DNA from: Hydractinia symbiolongicarpus
Lineage: Eukaryota; Cnidaria; Hydrozoa; Anthoathecata; Hydractiniidae
Direction: 5' to 3'
Assembly (NCBI RefSeq): GCF_029227915.1
Contig: NC_079878.1
Location: 16,122,001-16,186,000, forward strand
Length of the DNA: 64,000 nt
The position numbers were made by a program, and so were the translations under genes. Each line of letters begins with the position of its first letter. Position 1 is the first letter of the stretch. Of this stretch, positions 1-12,034 are shown one piece after another. Under the pieces are notes generated by a model. That model searched no databases. It saw nothing but the letters and a program-made list of their open reading frames with translations, and had not been told where the DNA came from.

Positions 1-182
1 TGGTGGAAAGTAAAGTGACTTGAGACGTCGTAGTCTATTGAGAGTGGAAAGGCCAGACCGATTCCCACCTATTTAGGGTCGCAGAAGCACGTGATTTTCG
101 TGTAAGGCCCTTATTGGGCTGCAAAAGGCCGTATTACAACCTTTAAAAGCCTGTGCACGTAGTTGACGGTGTTTTATTGCCA

Positions 183-364
183 AGGCGGAAAGGAAAACGC
201 TTTGAGGCGTCGTAGTCCATTGAGAGTGGAAGGACTAGACCGATCAACATCTATCTAGGCTCGTGGGAACACGTGATTCACGTGTAAGGCCCTTACTAGG
301 TTGCAAAAGAACGTATTACAACCTTTAAAAGCCTGTGCACGTAGTTGACGGTGTTTTATTGCCA
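183..364 (+). repeat. Representative 182-bp monomer
   Basis: A full-length unit used here as the reference for offsets. By hand count it has 49 G and 36 C (46.7% GC) and 11 CpG dinucleotides, against about 9.7 expected from base composition. It contains the sites GTGCAC (offsets 153-158) and CACGTG (88-93, repeated at 97-102 in this subtype). Many monomers also carry CCATGG at the boundary and GACGTC near offset 24, so enzymes cutting these would be expected to give a 182-bp ladder. No internal sub-repeat is convincing. Confidence 0.95.
270..284. other. CACGTG paired dyad (representative)
   Basis: CACGTG, then ATT, then CACGTG in this unit. The commonest form is CACGT-GATTT-ACGTG, still a perfect 5-bp-arm dyad. 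It lies at offsets 88-102 of nearly every full-length monomer. CACGTG is the E-box/G-box core bound by many bHLH and bZIP factors, but nothing here shows that it is used. Confidence 0.65.
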
Positions 365-1456
365 TGGCGGAAAGGAAAACGCTTTGAGGCGTTATAATCT
401 ATTGAGAGTGAAAGGACTAGACCGATCAACATCTATCTAGGCTCGTGGAAACACGTGATTTTTGTGTAAGGTCCTTATTAGGCCTGCAAATGGCGTATTA
501 CAATCTTTGAAAGACTGTGCACGTTCTTGACAGTGTTCTATGGCTAATGCGGAATGCTAAACAACTTGAGATGTCGTAGTCCATGTACTGTGGAATGACT
601 AGACCGTTCACCACCTATCTGGGCTCGTGGGAACATGTGATTCACGTGTAAGGCCCTTCCTAGGTTGCAAAAGAACGTATTACAACCTTTAAAAGCCTGT
701 GCACGTAGTTGACGGTGTTCTAATGCCATTGCGAAAAGGAAATCAACTTGAGGCGTTGTATTCCATTAAGAATGGAAGGACTAGATCGTTCTCAATCGGT
801 CTCGGCTCGTAGAAGCACGTGTTTTACATGTAAGGCCTTTATTAGGCTGTAAACGGCCGTATTACAATCTGCAAAAGCGTGTGCACGTATTTGACGGTGT
901 TGTGTGGCCATTCCGGATTTAAAAACGACTTGAGGCGCCGTAGTCCATTGAGATTGGAAGGACTAGACCGTTCTGAACCGGTCTAGGCTCGTGGAAGGAC
1001 GTGAACTACGTGTAAGGTCCTTTTTAGGCTGCAAAAGACCGTATTACAATCTTTAGAAGACTGTGCACCTAGTTGAAAGTGTTCTATTGCCATGCCGGAA
1101 AGGAAAACGACTGGAGACGTCGTAGTCCATTGAGATTGGAAGGACTAAACGGACCACCACCTCTCTAGGCTCGTGCAAACACGTGATTTACATTTAAGGC
1201 CTCTATTAGGCCGTAAAAGGCCCTATTACAATCTTTAAAAGTATATGCACCTAGTTGACGGTGTTCTAATGACATGGCGGATTTGAAAACGATTTAAGGC
1301 GTTGTAGTCCATTGAGAATGAAAGGAGTAGACCGTTCTCAATCGGTCTAGGCTCGTGGAAGCACGTGATTTACATGTAAGGCCCTTATTAGGCTGTAAAA
1401 GACCGTAATACAATCCTTAGCAGACTGTGCACGCAGTTGACGGTGTTCTATGGCCA

Positions 1457-1705
1457 TGGTGGAAAGTAAAGTGACTTGAGACGTCGTAGTCTATTGAGAG
1501 TGGAAAGGCTAGACCGATTCCCACCTGTCTAACCTCGTCAAAGCACGTGATTTACGTGTAAGGCCCTTATTGGGCTGCAACCGTTCTCAATCGGTCTAGG
1601 CTCGTGGAAGCACGTGATTTACATGTAAGGCCCTTATTGGGCTGCAAAAGGCCGTATTACAATCTTTAAAAGACTGTGCGCGTAGTTGACGGTGTTGTGT
1701 GGCCA
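1457..1705 (+). repeat. 249-bp monomer with 67-bp internal duplication
   Basis: After offset 124 the sequence jumps back to offset 58 ('gggctgcaa' joined to 'ccgttctcaatcgg' at 1580/1581). Bases 1514-1580 are therefore followed by a second, differently typed copy at 1581-1647. This looks like an out-of-register recombination between two monomer subtypes. Confidence 0.93.
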
Positions 1706-1887
1706 TTCCGGATTTAAAAACGACTTGAGGCGCCGTAGTCCGTTGAGAGTGGAAGGACTAGACCGTTCTCAATCGATCTAGCCTCGTAGAAGCACGTGAT
1801 TTACGTGTAAGGCCCTTATTAGGCTGTAAAAGACCGTAATACAATCCTTAGAAGACTGTGCACGCAGTTGACGGTGTTCTATGGCCA

Positions 1888-3161
1888 TGGTGGAAAGTAA
1901 AGTAACTTGAGACGTCGTAGTCTATTGAGAGTGGAAAGGCTAGACCGATTCCCACCTGTCTAACATCGTGAAAGCACGTGATTTACGTGTAAGGCCCTTA
2001 TTGGGCTGCAAAAGGCCGTATTACAATCTTTAAAAGACTGTGCACGTAGTTGACGCTGTTCTATTGCCACGGCGGAAAGGAAAAGGACTTGCGACGTCGT
2101 AGTTCATTAAGAGTGGGAGGACTAGACCGTTCCCCACCTATTTAGGGTCGCAGAAGCACGTGATTTTCGTGTAAGGCTCTTATTAGGCTCCGAAGGAACG
2201 TATTACAACCTTTAGAAGAATCTGCGCGTACTTGATAGTGTTCTATGGCTAATGCGGAATGCAAAACAACTTGAGACGTCGTAGTCCATGTAATGTGGAA
2301 TGACTAGACCGTTCACCACCTATCTAGGCTCGTGGGAACATGTGATTCACGTGTAAGGCCCTTACTAGGTTGCAAAAGAACGTATTACAACCTTTAAAAG
2401 CCTGTGCACGTAGTTGACGGTGTTGTGTGGCCATTCCGGATTTAAAAACGACTTGAGGCGCCGTAGTCCGTTGAGAGTGGAAGGACTAGACCGTGTTCAA
2501 TCGGTCTAGCCTCGTAGAAGCACGTGATTTACGTGTAAGGCCCTTATTAGGCTGCAAAAAGCCGTGCTACAATTTTTGGAAGACTGTGCACGTAGTTGAC
2601 GGTGTTCTATGGCCATGGTGGAAAGTAAAGTGACTTGAGACGTCGTAGTCTATTGAGAGTGGAAAGGCTAGACCGATTCCCACCTGTCTAACATCGTGAA
2701 AGCACGTGATTTACGTGTAAGGCCCTTATTGGGCTGCAAAAGGCCGTATTACAATCTTTAAAAGACTGTGCACGTAGTTGACGCTGTTCTATTGCCACGG
2801 CGGAAAGGAAAAGGACTTGCGACGTCGTAGTTCATTAAGAGTGGGAGGACTAGACCGTTCCCCACCTATTTAGGGTCGCAGAAGCACGTGATTTTCGTGT
2901 AAGGCTCTTATTAGGCTCTGAAGGAACGTATTACAACCTTTAGAAGAATCTGCACGTACTTGATAGTGTTCTATGGCTAATGCGGAATGCAAAACAACTT
3001 GAGATGTCGTAGTCCATGTAATGTGGAATGACTAGACCGTTCTCAATCGGTCTAGGCTCGTGGAAGCACGTGATTCACGTGTAAGGCCCTTACTAGGTTG
3101 CAAAAGAACGTATTACAACCTTTAAAAGCCTGTGCACGTAGTTGACGGTGTTTTATTGCCA
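1888..3161 (+). repeat. Four-monomer cassette, 728-bp period
   Basis: Units 1888, 2070, 2252 and 2434 are followed by 2616, 2798 and 2980 of the same subtypes and in the same order, so 728 bp is a local sub-period inside block A. Copy 2 of block A has the same arrangement (7217-8490) and extends it by a further cassette. Confidence 0.82.
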
Positions 3162-3525
3162 TGGCGGAAAGGAAAACGCTTTGAGGCGTCGTAGTCCATT
3201 GAGAGAGGAAGGACTAGACCGATCAACATCTATCTAGGCTCGTGGAAACACGTGATTTTTGTGTAAGGTCCTTATTAGGCCTGCAAAGGGCGTATTACAA
3301 CCTCTAAAAAACTGTGCACAAAGTTGACGGTGTTCTATTGCCATGGCGGAAAGGAAGTCAACTTAAGGCGTTGCAATCCATTGAGAATGGAAGGACTAGA
3401 CCGTTCTCAATTGGTCTAGGCTCGTGCAAGCACGTGATTTACATGTAAGGCCCTTATTAGGCTGTAAAAGGCCGTAATACAACCTCTAAAAAACTGTGCA
3501 CAAAGTTGACGGTGTTCTATTGCCA

Positions 3526-3693
3526 TGGCGGAAAGGAAGTCAACTTGAGGCGTTGCAATCCATTGAGAATGGAAGGACTAGACCGTTCTCAATCGGTCTA
3601 GGCTCGTGCAAGCACGTGATTTACATGTAAGGCCCTTATTAGGCTGTCAAAGGCCGTAATACAATCCTTAGAAGACTGTGCAGTCTATGGCCA
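3526..3693 (+). repeat. 168-bp monomer (14-bp deletion)
   Basis: The end reads 'gtgcagtctatgg', where full monomers have GTGCAC followed by 'gcagttgacggtgtt'. The net loss is 14 bp, and the GTGCAC site is destroyed. This is the first of 14 such units in the window. Confidence 0.93.
3578..3601. other. Dyad element (representative): 8-bp arms, 8-nt loop
   Basis: CTAGACCG at 3578-3585 and CGGTCTAG at 3594-3601 are exact reverse complements around TTCTCAAT. The element sits at monomer offsets 53-76 and recurs exactly in dozens of monomers of one subtype (for example offset 53 of the unit at 4421). Other subtypes have 'ccgatcaacatc' or 'ccgattcccacc' here and lose the right arm. A cruciform role is only a possibility. 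Confidence 0.75.
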
Positions 3694-6600
3694 TGGTGGA
3701 AAGTAAAGTGACTTGAGACGTCGTAGTCCATTGAGAGTGGAAAAGCTAGACCGATTCCCACCTGTCTAACCTCGTCGAAGCACGTGAACTACGTGTAAGG
3801 TCCTTTTCAGGCTGCAAAAGACCGTATTACAATCTTTAAAAACCTGTGCACGTAGTTGATGGTGTTCTATTGCCATGGCGGAAAGGAAAACGACTTGAAG
3901 TGTTGTAATCTATTGAGAGTGAACAGACTTGACAGATCCCGCCTCTCTAGGCTCGTAGAAGCACATAGTTTACGTGTAAGGCCCTTATTAGGCTGCACAA
4001 TGTCGTATTAGAATCTTTAGAAGACTGTGCCTGTAGTTTAAGTTATTCTATTGCTATGGCGGAAAGTAAAATGACTTGACACGTCGTAGTCCATTGTGAG
4101 TGGAAAAGCTAGACCGATTTCCAGCAGTGTAACCTCGTCGAAGCACGTGATTTACGTGTAAGGCCCTTATTAGGCTGCAAAAGGCCGTATTCCAACCTTT
4201 AGAAGACTGTGCACGTAGTTGACGGTGTTCTGTTGCCATGGCGGAAAGGAAAACGTCTTGAGGCGTTGTAATCTATTCACAATGAAAGGACTAGACCGTT
4301 CTCAATCAGTCTAGGCTCGTAGAAGCACGTGATTTACGTGTAAGGCCCTTATTAGGCTGCAAAAGGCCGTATTCCAACCTTTAGAAGACTGTGCACGTAG
4401 TTGACGGTGTTCTGTTGCCATGGCGGAAAGGAAAACGTCTTGAGGCGTTGTAATCTATTCACAGTGAAAGGACTAGACCGTTCTCAATCGGTCTAGGCTC
4501 GTAGAAGCACGTGATTTACGTGTAACGCCTTTATTAGGCTGTAAAAGGCCGTATTACAATCTTTAGAAGACTGTGCACTTAGTTGACGGTGCTCTATGGC
4601 CATGGTGGAAAGTAAAATGACTTGAGACGTCGTAGTCCATTGAGAGTGGAAAGGCTAGACCGATCATTACCTATCTAGGCTCGTGCAAGCACGTGATTAA
4701 CATGTAAGGGTTTATTGGGCTGTAAAAGGCCGTATTACAATCTTTAGGAAACTGTGCACGGAGTTGACGCTGTTTTATTGCCATGGCGGAAAGGAAAACG
4801 ACTTGAGGCGTTACAATCTATTGATAGTGAACGAACTAGACCGATCAGCACTTGTCTAAGCTGGTAGAAGCACGTAGTTCACGTGTAAGGCCTTTATTAG
4901 GCCGCAAAAAGCCGTACTACAAGCTTCAAAAGACTGTGCACGTAGTTGAAAGTGTTCTATTGCCATTCGGGAAAGGAAAACGACTGGAGACGTCGTAGTC
5001 CATTGAGAGTGGAAGGACTAAACGGACCACCACCTGTCTAGGCTCGTGCAAACACGTGATTTACATTTAAGGCCTTTATTAGGCCGTAAAAGGCCCTATT
5101 ACAATCTTTAAAAGTATATGCACCTAGTTGACGGTGTTCTAATGACATGGCGGATTTGAAAACGATTTAAGGCGTTGTAGTCCATTGAGAATAGAAGGAC
5201 TAGACCGTTCCCAATCGGTCTAGGCTCGTGGAAGCACGTGATTTACATGTAAGGCCCTTATTAGGCTGTAAAAGGCCGTAATACAATCCTTAGAAGACTG
5301 TGCACGCAGTTGACGGTGTTCTATGGCCATGGTGGAAAGTAAAGTGACTTGAGACGTCGTAGTCTATTGAGAGTGGAAAGGCCAGACCGATTCCCACCTA
5401 TTTAGGGTCGCAGAAGCACGTGATTTTCGTGTAAGGCCCTTATTGGGCTGCAAAAGGCCGTATTACAACCTTTAAAAGCCTGTGCACGTAGTTGACGGTG
5501 TTTTATTGCCATGGCGGAAAGGAAAACGCTTTGAGGCGTCGTAGTCCATTGAGAGTGGAAGGACTAGACCGATCAACATCTATCTAGGCTCGTGGGAACA
5601 CGTGATTCACGTGTAAGGCCCTTACTAGGTTGCAAAAGAACGTATTACAACCTTTAAAAGCCTGTGCACGTAGTTGACGGTGTTTTATTGCCATGGCGGA
5701 AAGGAAAACGCTTTGAGGCGTTATAATCTATTGAGAGTGAAAGGACTAGACCGATCAACATCTATCTAGGCTCGTGGAAACACGTGATTTTTGTGTAAGG
5801 TCCTTATTAGGCCTGCAAATGGCGTATTACAATCTTTGAAAGACTGTGCACGTTCTTGACAGTGTTCTATGGCTAATGCGGAATGCTAAACAACTTGAGA
5901 TGTCGTAGTCCATGTACTGTGGAATGACTAGACCGTTCACCACCTATCTGGGCTCGTGGGAACATGTGATTCACGTGTAAGGCCCTTCCTAGGTTGCAAA
6001 AGAACGTATTACAACCTTTAAAAGCCTGTGCACGTAGTTGACGGTGTTCTAATGCCATTGCGAAAAGGAAATCAACTTGAGGCGTTGTATTCCATTAAGA
6101 ATGGAAGGACTAGATCGTTCTCAATCGGTCTCGGCTCGTAGAAGCACGTGTTTTACATGTAAGGCCTTTATTAGGCTGTAAACGGCCGTATTACAATCTG
6201 CAAAAGCGTGTGCACGTATTTGACGGTGTTGTGTGGCCATTCCGGATTTAAAAACGACTTGAGGCGCCGTAGTCCATTGAGATTGGAAGGACTAGACCGT
6301 TCTGAACCGGTCTAGGCTCGTGGAAGGACGTGAACTACGTGTAAGGTCCTTTTTAGGCTGCAAAAGACCGTATTACAATCTTTAGAAGACTGTGCACCTA
6401 GTTGAAAGTGTTCTATTGCCATGCCGGAAAGGAAAACGACTGGAGACGTCGTAGTCCATTGAGATTGGAAGGACTAAACGGACCACCACCTCTCTAGGCT
6501 CGTGCAAACACGTGATTTACATTTAAGGCCTCTATTAGGCCGTAAAAGGCCCTATTACAATATTTAAAAGTATATGCACCTAGTTGACGGTGTTCTAATG

Positions 6601-6785
6601 ACATGGCGGATTTGAAAACGATTTAAGGCGTTGTAGTCCATTGAGAATGAAAGGAGTAGACAGTTCTCAATCGGTCTAGGCTCGTGGAAGCACGTGATTT
6701 ACATGTAAGGCCCTTATTAGGCTGTAAAAGACCGTAATACAATCCTTAGCAGACTGTGCACGCAGTTGACGGTGTTCTATGGCCA

Positions 6786-7034
6786 TGGTGGAAAGTAAAG
6801 TGACTTGAGACGTCGTAGTCTATTGAGAGTGGAAAGGCTAGACCGATTCCCACCTGTCTAACCTCGTCAAAGCACGTGATTTACGTGTAAGGCCCTTATT
6901 GGGCTGCAACCGTTCTCAATCGGTCTAGGCTCGTGGAAGCACGTGATTTACATGTAAGGCCCTTATTGGGCTGCAAAAGGCCGTATTACAATCTTTAAAA
7001 GACTGTGCACGTAGTTGACGGTGTTGTGTGGCCA
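6786..7034 (+). repeat. 249-bp monomer with 67-bp internal duplication
   Basis: Same junction as the unit at 1457, here at 6909/6910, in block A copy 2. Confidence 0.93.
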
Positions 7035-8854
7035 TTCCGGATTTAAAAACGACTTGAGGCGCCGTAGTCCGTTGAGAGTGGAAGGACTAGACCGTTCTCA
7101 ATCGATCTAGCCTCGTAGAAGCACGTGATTTACGTGTAAGGCCCTTATTAGGCTGTAAAAGGCCGTAATACAATCCTTAGAAGACTGTGCACGCAGTTGA
7201 CGGTGTTCTATGGCCATGGTGGAAAGTAAAGTGACTTGAGACGTCGTAGTCTATTGAGAGTGGAAAGGCTAGACCGATTCCCACCTGTCTAACATCGTGA
7301 AAGCACGTGATTTACGTGTAAGGCCCTTATTGGGCTGCAAAAGGCCGTATTACAATCTTTAAAAGACTGTGCACGTAGTTGACGCTGTTCTATTGCAACG
7401 GCGGAAAGGAAAAGGACTTGCGACGTCGTAGTTCATTAAGAGTGGGAGGACTAGACCGTTCCCCACCTATTTAGGGTCGCAGAAGCACGTGATTTTCGTG
7501 TAAGGCTCTTATTAGGCTCCGAAGGAACGTATTACAACCTTTAGAAGAATCTGCGCGTACTTGATAGTGTTCTATGGCTAATGCGGAATGCAAAACAACT
7601 TGAGACGTCGTAGTCCATGTAATGTGGAATGACTAGACCGTTCACCACCTATCTAGGCTCGTGGGAACATGTGATTCACGTGTAAGGCCCTTACTAGGTT
7701 GCAAAAGAACGTATTACAACCTTTAAAAGCCTGTGCACGTAGTTGACGGTGTTGTGTGGCCATTCCGGATTTAAAAACGACTTGAGGCGCCGTAGTCCGT
7801 TGAGAGTGGAAGGACTAGACCGTGTTCAATCGGTCTAGCCTCGTAGAAGCACGTGATTTACGTGTAAGGCCCTTATTAGGCTGCAAAAAGCCGTGCTACA
7901 ATTTTTGGAAGACTGTGCACGTAGTTGACGGTGTTCTATGGCCATGGTGGAAAGTAAAGTGACTTGAGACGTCGTAGTCTATTGAGAGTGGAAAGGCTAG
8001 ACCGATTCCCACCTGTCTAACATCGTGAAAGCACGTGATTTACGTGTAAGGCCCTTATTGGGCTGCAAAAGGCCGTATTACAATCTTTAAAAGACTGTGC
8101 ACGTAGTTGACGCTGTTCTATTGCCACGGCGGAAAGGAAAAGGACTTGCGACGTCGTAGTTCATTAAGAGTGGGAGGACTAGACCGTTCCCCACCTATTT
8201 AGGGTCGCAGAAGCACGTGATTTTCGTGTAAGGCTCTTATTAGGCTCCGAAGGAACGTATTACAACCTTTAGAAGAATCTGCGCGTACTTGATAGTGTTC
8301 TATGGCTAATGCGGAATGCAAAACAACTTGAGACGTCGTAGTCCATGTAATGTGGAATGACTAGACCGTTCACCACCTATCTAGGCTCGTGGGAACATGT
8401 GATTCACGTGTAAGGCCCTTACTAGGTTGCAAAAGAACGTATTACAACCTTTAAAAGCCTGTGCACGTAGTTGACGGTGTTGTGTGGCCATTCCAGATTT
8501 AAAAACGACTTGAGGCGCCGTAGTCCGTTGAGAGTGGAAGGACTAGACCGTTCTCAATCGGTCTAGTCTCGTAGAAGCACGTGATTTACGTGTAAGGCCC
8601 TTATTAGGCTGCAAAAAGCCGTGCTACAATTTTTGGAAGACTGTGCACGTAGTTGACGGTGTTCTATTGCCATGGCGGAAAGGAAGTCAACTTGAGGCGT
8701 TGCAATCCATTGAGAATGAAAGGACTAGACCGTTCTCAATCGGTCTAGGCTCGTGGAAGCACGTGATTTTTGTGTAAGGTCCTTATTAGGCCTGCAAAGG
8801 GCGTATTACAACCTCTAAAAAACTGTGCACAAAGTTGACGGTGTTCTATTGCCA

Positions 8855-9022
8855 TGGCGGAAAGGAAGTCAACTTGAGGCGTTGCAATCCATTGAGAATG
8901 GAAGGACTAGACCGTTCTCAATCGGTCTAGGCTCGTGCAAGCACGTGATTTACATGTAAGGCCCTTATTAGGCTGTCAAAGGCCGTAATACAATCCTTAG
9001 AAGACTGTGCAGTCTATGGCCA
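8855..9022 (+). repeat. 168-bp monomer (14-bp deletion)
   Basis: 'gtgcagtctatgg' junction in block A copy 2. Confidence 0.93.
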
Positions 9023-9385
9023 TGGTGGAAAGTAAAGTGACTTGAGACGTCGTAGTCCATTGAGAGTGGAAAAGCTAGACCGATTCCCACCTGTCTAACC
9101 TCGTCGAAGCACGTGAACTACGTGTAAGGTCCTTTTTAGGCTGCAAAAGACCGTATTACAATCTTTAAAAACCTGTGCACGTAGTTGATGGTGTTCTATT
9201 GCCATGGCGGAAAGGAAAACGACTTGAAGTGTTGTAATCTATTGAGAGTGAACGGACTAGACAGATCCCGCCTCTCTAGGCTCGTAGAAGCACATAGTTT
9301 ACGTGAAAGGCCCTTATTGGGCTGCAAAAGGCCGTATTACAATCTTTAAAAGACTGTGCACGTAGTTGACGGTGTTCTATTGCCA

Positions 9386-9702
9386 TGGCGGAAAGGAAGT
9401 CAACTTGAGGCGTTGCAATCCATTGAGAATGGAAGGACTAGACCGTTCTCAATCGGTCTAGGCTCGTGCAAGCACGTGATTTACATGTAAGGCCCTTATT
9501 AGGCTGCAAAAGGCCGTAATACAATCCTTAGAAAAGGACTTGCGACGTCGTAGTTCATTAAGAGTGGGAGGACTAGACCGTTCCCCACCTATTTAGGGTC
9601 GCAGAAGCACGTGATTTTCGTGTAAGGCTCTTATTAGGCTCCGAAGGAACGTATTACAACCTTTAGAAGAATCTGCGCGTACTTGATAGTGTTCTATGGC
9701 TA
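9386..9702 (+). repeat. Monomer pair fused by a 47-bp deletion
   Basis: 'cttagaa' is joined to 'aaggacttgcg' near 9531, removing the end of one unit and the first bases of the next. The two flanks share 'gaa', which suggests a microhomology-mediated or slippage deletion. Confidence 0.9.
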
Positions 9703-10794
9703 ATGCGGAATGCAAAACAACTTGAGACGTCGTAGTCCATGTAATGTGGAATGACTAGACCGTTCACCACCTATCTAGGCTCGTGGGAACATGTGATTCA
9801 CGTGTAAGGCCCTTACTAGGTTGCAAAAGAACGTATTACAACCTTTAAAAGCCTGTGCACGTAGTTGACGGTGTTGTGTGGGCATTCCGGATTTAAAAAC
9901 GACTTGAGGCGCCGTAGTCCGTTGAGAGTGGAAGGACTAGACCGTTCTCAATCGGTCTAGCCTCGTAGAAGCACGTGATTTACGTGTAAGGCCCTTATTA
10001 GGCTGCAAAAAGCCGTGCTACAATTTTTGGAAGACTGTGCACGTAGTTGACGGTGTTCTATTGCCATGGCGGAAAGGAAGTCAACTTGAGGCGTTGCAAT
10101 CCATTGAGAATGAAAGGACTAGACCGTTCTCAATCGGTCTAGGCTCGTGGAAGCACGTGATTTACATGTAAGGCCCTTATTAGGCTGCAAAAGGCCGTAT
10201 TACAATCTTTAAAAGACTGTGCACGTAGTTGACGCTGTTCTATTGCCACGGCGGAAAGGAAAAGGACTTGCAACGTCGTAGTTCATTAAGAGTGGGAGGA
10301 CTAGACCGTTCCCCACCTATTTAGGGTCGCAGAAGCACGTGATTTTCGTGTAAGGCTCTTATTAGGCTCTGAAGGAACGTATTACAACCTTTAGAAGAAT
10401 CTGCACGTACTTGATAGTGTTCTATGGCTAATGCGGAATGCAAAACAACTTGAGACGTCGTAGTCCATGTAATGTGGAATGACTAGACCGTTCACCACCT
10501 ATCTAGGCTCGTGGGAACATGTGATTCACGTGTAAGGCCCTTACTAGGTTGCAAAAGAACGTATTACAACCTTTAAAAGCCTGTGCACGTAGTTGACGGT
10601 GTTGTGTGGCCATTCCGGATTTAAAAACGACTTGAGGCGCCGTAGTCCGTTGAGAGTGGAAGGACTAGACCGTTCTCAATCGGTCTAGCCTCGTAGAAGC
10701 ACGTGATTTACGTGTAAGGCCATTATTAGGCTGCAAAAAGCCGTGCTACAATTTTTGGAAGACTGTGCACGTAGTTGACGGTGTTCTATTGCCA

Positions 10795-10956
10795 TGGCGG
10801 AAAGGAAGTCAACTTGAGGCGTTGCAATCCATTGAGAATGAAAGGACTAGACCGTTCTCAATCGGTCTAGGCTCGTGGAAGCACGTGATAGGCTGTAAAA
10901 GGCCGTAATACAATCCTTAGAAGACTGTGCACGCAGTTGACGGAGTTCTATGGCCA
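10795..10956 (+). repeat. 162-bp truncated monomer (20-bp deletion)
   Basis: 'gcacgtga' is joined directly to 'taggctgtaaaagg', removing the second half of the CACGT/ACGTG dyad and the 'aaggccctta' stretch. It belongs to block B copy 1. Confidence 0.92.
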
Positions 10957-11866
10957 TGGTGGAAAGTAAAGTGACTTGAGACGTCGTAGTCTATTGAGAG
11001 TGGAAAGGCTAGACCGATTCCCACCTGTCTAACCTCGTCAAAGCACGTGATTTACGTGTAAGGCCCTTGTTGGGCTGCAAAAGGCCGTATTACAATCTTT
11101 AAAAGACTGTGCACGTAGTTGACTCTGTTCTATTGCCACAGCGGAAAGGAAAAGGACTTGAGACGTCGTAGTTCATTAAGAGTGGGAGGACTAGACCGTT
11201 CCCCACCTATTTAGGGTCGCAGAAGCACGTGATTTTCGTGTAAGGCTCTTATTAGGCTCTGAAGGAACGTATTACAACCTTTAGAAGAATCTGCATGTAC
11301 TTGATAGTGTTCTATGGCTAATGCGGAATGCAAAACAACTTGAGATGTCGTAGTCCATGTAATGTGGAATGACTAGACCGTTCTCAATCGGTCTAGGCTC
11401 GTGGAAGCACGTGATTCACGTGTAAGGCCCTTACTAGTTTGCAAAAGAACGTATTACAACCTTTAAAAGCCTGTGCACGTAGTTGACGGTGTTTTATTGC
11501 CATGGCGGAAAGGAAAACGCTTTGAGGCGTCGTAGTCCATTGAGAGAGGAAGGACTAGACCGATCAACATCTATCTAGGCTCGTGGAAACACGTGATTTT
11601 TGTGTAAGGTCCTTATTAGGCCTGCAAAGGGCGTATTACAACCTCTAAAAAACTGTGCACAAAGTTGACGGTGTTCTATTGCCATGGCGGAAAGGAAGTC
11701 AACTTAAGGCGTTGCAATCCATTGAGAATGGAAGGACTAGACCGTTTTCAATCGGTCTAGGCTCGTGCAAGCACGTGATTTACATGTAAGGCCCTTATTA
11801 GGCTGTAAAAGGCCGTAATACAACCTCTAAAAAACTGTGCACAAAGTTGACGGTGTTCTATTGCCA

Positions 11867-12034
11867 TGGCGGAAAGGAAGTCAACTTGAGGCGTTGCAAT
11901 CCATTGAGAATGGAAGGACTAGACCGTTCTCAATCGGTCTAGGCTCGTGCAAGCACGTGATTTACATGTAAGGCCCTTATTAGGCTGTCAAAGGCCGTAA
12001 TACAATCCTTAGAAGACTGTGCAGTCTATGGCCA
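11867..12034 (+). repeat. 168-bp monomer (14-bp deletion)
   Basis: 'gtgcagtctatgg' junction in block B copy 1. Confidence 0.93.

Larger units (their letters stand above)
1..5329 (+). repeat. Block A higher-order repeat, copy 1 (29 units, 5329 bp)
   Basis: Position 1 recurs at 5330, and the 5329-bp offset holds for monomer starts up to about 9205. The length equals 29 x 182 bp plus a 67-bp insertion, minus one 14-bp and two 1-bp deletions. Over the first ~2.9 kb I saw only about seven single-base differences from copy 2 (for example offsets near 184, 1232, 1332, 1679, 1831, 1902 and 2067), so the two copies are about 99.7% identical there. Neighbouring monomers inside the copy differ far more than this, which defines a true higher-order repeat. 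Confidence 0.9.
5330..9307 (+). repeat. Block A higher-order repeat, copy 2 (truncated)
   Basis: Matches 1-3978 at a constant 5329-bp offset, except for about 8260-8810, where different monomer subtypes occupy the same register. The match stops near 9307, where the sequence switches to 'gaaaggcccttattggg' and enters block B. The 67-bp insertion unit and the 14-bp deletion unit are both present at the expected positions (6786 and 8855). Confidence 0.88.

Noticed and set aside
183-364. Internal half-monomer duplication ('cgtagtccattga' against 'cgtagttgacggtg')
   Set aside because: Only the 6-bp 'cgtagt' is shared, 129 bp apart. The sequence around it does not align, so it is likely chance.
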